From contig OZ037885.1 of NCBI GenBank assembly GCA_964035575.1, forward strand, positions 1,302,001 through 1,366,000: 64,000 bases of DNA, read 5' to 3'. The translations under genes and the position numbers were made by a program. Every line of letters starts with the position of its first letter. The stretch's first letter is position 1. The DNA comes from Rhynchopus sp. YZ270_cl-10 (taxonomy: Eukaryota; Euglenozoa; Diplonemea; Diplonemida; Diplonemidae). A model generated the notes under the pieces. It was not told the origin of the DNA, did no database searches, and was given only the letters and a program-made list of their open reading frames with translations. Shown here piece by piece: positions 62,801 to 64,000 of the stretch.

Positions 62801-64000
62801 GAGAGGGTGAGGGCGAAGGCGAAGGGGAGGGGGAGGGAGAGCGAGAGCACCACACGGAGCAGGATCAAGATCAGGATCAGGATCAGGATCAGGAACACCA
62901 GGAACTGACGCAGGAGCTCACGGACGAGCAGGGCCACGTCCACACAACGCACAATGTGAGGAATCTCTTCGCTGCACTCGATGAACATGAGGAGCAGGCC
63001 ATCGACGCAACCATCTACGAGGAGGACGTACCCCTGGACGCAGACCCGTGGGACAACTCTGAGGAGGAGGTGGAGGAGGACGACGTGTCGACGATTGACG
63101 AAGGTGACGACGTGGGCGACGGTGGCGGGCACGGGTACCATGATGCGGACTTCAACGACGTCATCATGCGCATCGTCGAGGTAGGCAGTGCAGACCTGCC
63201 TGCATCGCACACACGCGAGATGCACCGTGTCCTGCAGGAGCACATCCTCGACAGACGCTTCAACCCTCAGCGCAGCTTCCCTGAGCTCTCCAACGCTCTC
63301 CTCCCCATGCCACGCATGAACATGCGCACGCCACCCGCCGACACTGGCCTCCTGCTCACAGTTCCACCAGGACACGAGGCTCAGAACGTGACAGCGCCGC
63401 GCCTGCAGGAGAGCATCGCTGCCGCCATGCGTGGCACGCTCAGTGCAGACAGACGCGACACCGACAGACAGCGTGACGGCCTTGTCAGCAGGGGCGGTGC
63501 GCGCACCACACCGACACAGGTGTCATACTCGGCAGAGGTTGTGCAGGATGCAGTCAGTGCATACATGTCGGCCAACGCACCTGCTAACATGGTGTCCCTT
63601 CCTGAGGAGGCCCCCACACCCACTCCGCCACCCCCACCACCACCAGTGAGCACGCCGAGTGCAACAGACGATGCAAAGACGGCACCTTCACCGATGGCGG
63701 AACCCGACGTGACGCCTATCCCGCATGTACCTGACTCGCACACAGACACGATGCCTGTAGACCCTGTGGAGATGGAGCCGATGCAGGTGGACACGGAGGA
63801 GGATTTGACGGCAGTACCGCTGGCGGACACACCTACACCACAGGTACCTGACGCCCAGGCAGAGGCAGAGGTGGCTGCGGAGGTGGAGACAGACGCACAG
63901 CAGGAAGACGACGACCTGGCAGAGGAGCTGCGCAGGGCCCTGGCCGCATCTGCAGAGGAGGTCGAAGATGGTGAAGGTGACGAGCTCACTGCGGACGACC
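56842..64000 (+). CDS. HUWE1: HUWE1/TOM1-like giant HECT-family ubiquitin ligase, 5' part
   Basis: An open frame of 2,386 codons with no stop or intron, running off the window. The N-terminal ~700 residues are an alpha-solenoid resembling the DUF908/DUF913 (ARM-like) region (VVQETLMVLHWFAVWQ and later helices). A UBA domain is clear at about residues 1275-1318 (VAQMADMGFPRAAVLRGLRH, then NSVEMLTDWLLSS). A ubiquitin-interacting motif follows (EMEAAIAMSLEGE, about 1334-1346). Then come more solenoid, long acidic and Asp-Gln-rich stretches (about 1985-2100), a Pro/Thr-rich segment, and a second UIM-like helix (LAEELRRALAASAEEVED) near 2360. This order (armadillo, UBA, UIM, acidic) is that of HUWE1 and yeast Tom1, which end in a HECT domain, here beyond the window. 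ATG 56842 is the first in frame, 29 bases after CCTCCACAG. Confidence 0.88.
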   Translation, partial: MNYGQATRRSTRKWPKEPPSTQRALWKALKEVDEVDELPGLLRKHFTRTLFTSSNKGELSAWVTIITKCDTWLRRWLSTNGRSISFHAAFMHEWCKHLTIPAATDDRDVLLVLSFLSCVLEHSRNKHTFGPSVLTVSIFLNSPSVDVVQETLMVLHWFAVWQRQRHHEFDVSLQAKLVSIATGWGSTPSLLQSTGLAPFDPTQSPECSLVTYRFFTSTYDSNKKPDDEPQEVPDNCAKARDWVTSVTSATGQVTLTIDMARALSDPEGGPVCERPSAILEYIVRTERLSFQHTYPLWTRLRMAGHFAKPAELSGWAVCRMVALGVTASANEDGLKVFLQHCSDWFQEVTHILSNEAASCTVVTVVLQLLSVLLSSLSAREALSSSDLRGSALSPTTLVASQGRLLDMIRAAPSGMSQPRMLAADGSLLPEAQSMYTALFGFASVFAVSQSQCSTVRTLNTVIVAPFLEVPRLRIPGTEKVAAKCLSVMEHLLGQTDSMKEQVIEAGCTDMLVNLMHEEVATVDVGDEGPCPAMPVPAETMCHEDRRCEVRMWVEQRRRLPYEREVVLTQVLRSVALCIGTAEGQPTALFNNPKFKDSLLRILNHPVLFGQSTYKCTIQVVAALINHDRAFCPVVIECGILDTLIATVKAPPADPRFALVLPQALMAFCLSERGMETIRGADVFAHFLRPLSCDTTWCAVSPGDASDLGNELNDLVKHGDRNLMTQCAVTMYKVLSVAVEAVLAADWSQPASLKALHILQHHVCLLMSLKGSGQGSFARQLESQAASNKAMLYSLLAVAERMCHVFDQPTVALSRTCSLPAGLVSHTSTLPPLRTDLLHVISSSTHMNAMWEVFTTLGHTAAQLSPHCFDVAMWEETVDAPRPTDLKVASTPWPEAGGCLALHQVATCAHLLWLIVALEGKGDNLSAFLKPLVEMPKEKSGALFEPLIRVAIAVKRWQVARSMQKRAEFERCRTREVEPPAAPSREEAPPGERIQCASVAAIIAAVSSVLIAHVEESLADPLLSRRDRVASMFSESCLSWVDILCKAVSNRRTQQSESRQAEVAAQLSEVACALISTVRDLASDETTPLPLLLATFSELVLGPWCTKILSYEMPARRFDTVDGMACPPSVYKAFSDAGGVELLTQTCTKLVFRVLDAPHDADSEAEAYTTANAALRLLAKFSSLGDKGQRDRSYLSSRHRAGAIEKHPEIARKNQDLVAVVTESIWRHPRLNEHPAVASKAVELVAHLVKVEQGRAPSTKEKAPEVAKPKAPEFIPDEAVVAQMADMGFPRAAVLRGLRHLGPNSVEMLTDWLLSSDGMMQEEEAPPPPPQENEMEAAIAMSLEGEGEGEQKDKDAMEEDAPPADPLKAFVAGCREVALGLGKDAESLPGASDLLVSLAEAGQRDAIMESLESGLSNGIATEDSAAMYRALAHLYRILPIDSMKGVRASLVESPDLTQGLLSLLEHLVAANETKCTVHTNRIVVCLGVFLALMLPGGDEEKEKKEKEGEDTVMDEKPKWEILTRSPEDPTRLPEELASRLVDAAIAIIQQDHEANIVFQAAALLDNLTRTNHAFASRALAEAIPTLLSRPVKGTWPNASVAGHVANLARSAIEDADYVMSVQEATIRKTFSRIAGSSKYAPSVVHVAHATLYPDAPKVTSPTSDDARRRKTKGKVPLVKLQTLMSELQTTKNRHPDLFLQAIAGCCRLVLQPQAGGKPEHYMELKAGGLREQKTKRLSVRRKAALQVAADITRRVLGCIQERPDADADAGKVYTLTRPMLVHLVGELVTLYPSVLPVLLEHTVGDKTLVQSLLRDCLPYGARPMLNGSGSQVSVSGAARFTLLSVAGVAAESGQMDKIVPDVLETLEKSNTPGCAGKGVGMVNAVADLVVAMLTRKNISNNRAAQRSIGLVAKELVAADVANVACRVLEGLDLNHPDVAMAVLALLKIVTLVAERRKDHKPKEKAAADPDAMRDIDQDAEQETPHDEGEGEGEGEGEGEGEREHHTEQDQDQDQDQDQEHQELTQELTDEQGHVHTTHNVRNLFAALDEHEEQAIDATIYEEDVPLDADPWDNSEEEVEEDDVSTIDEGDDVGDGGGHGYHDADFNDVIMRIVEVGSADLPASHTREMHRVLQEHILDRRFNPQRSFPELSNALLPMPRMNMRTPPADTGLLLTVPPGHEAQNVTAPRLQESIAAAMRGTLSADRRDTDRQRDGLVSRGGARTTPTQVSYSAEVVQDAVSAYMSANAPANMVSLPEEAPTPTPPPPPPPVSTPSATDDAKTAPSPMAEPDVTPIPHVPDSHTDTMPVDPVEMEPMQVDTEEDLTAVPLADTPTPQVPDAQAEAEVAAEVETDAQQEDDDLAEELRRALAASAEEVEDGEGDELTADD

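Overview
The window is nuclear DNA of a unicellular eukaryote. It has GC-rich coding regions with a strong alanine, arginine and valine bias, AT-rich and low-complexity intergenic DNA, spliceosomal GT-AG introns, standard stop codons, a histone H2B gene, an ER translocon-associated RAMP4 protein, Golgi-type nucleotide-sugar transporters and a giant HUWE1/TOM1-type ubiquitin ligase. All sixteen protein genes I can support lie on the + strand. Nearly every predicted start codon sits shortly after a pyrimidine tract ending in CAG. One-directional gene arrays with an acceptor before each gene recall lineages that trans-splice a leader (Euglenozoa such as diplonemids, or dinoflagellates and relatives). 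This is inference: no leader-RNA gene was seen and the species is not identified.

Layout. 1-1650: a pentamer (CTGTA)n array running into a heptamer (ACTGGGT)n array. 2541-3358: a DNA element with terminal inverted repeats (TIRs). 3913-12749: a compact gene block with a small mitochondrial-type membrane protein, a coiled-coil protein, a kelch protein, a ubiquitin-like/ankyrin protein and a glycine-rich type I surface receptor. 13360-18206: a shuffled duplication in which one C-terminal cassette and its flanks occur twice, once behind a short coiled coil and once behind an HNH-nuclease domain. 19251-26605: a second Ubl-ankyrin gene, RAMP4, a secreted Cys-rich protein, a Ubl-LRR gene and a small helical-repeat protein. 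26606-37553: an 11-kb gene-poor region packed with TIR elements. 37554-40520: a 988-residue helical-repeat/coiled-coil protein, followed within 5 bp of its stop by a 2.5-kb 13-bp minisatellite. 44367-64000: histone H2B (three introns), a PPR-like mitochondrial protein (two introns), a nucleotide-sugar transporter (one intron), a GDP-mannose-type transporter fused to a long predicted luminal region (one 49-nt intron), and the 5' part of a HUWE1/TOM1-like E3 that runs off the end of the window.

Outside the genes the striking content is repetitive. There are twelve or so short TIR elements, several with TA, TTA, ATAT or longer target duplications. Three of them, with unrelated termini, share an internal core of about 90-100 bp. 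Four short dispersed families are called A, B, C and D here. Families A, B and D often sit side by side, lie almost only in the gene direction, and also occur inside introns of the RAMP4, H2B and transporter genes. Functionally the genes cover chromatin, secretion and glycosylation, ubiquitin signalling, organelle RNA metabolism and the cell surface. Nothing suggests an operon of linked function.
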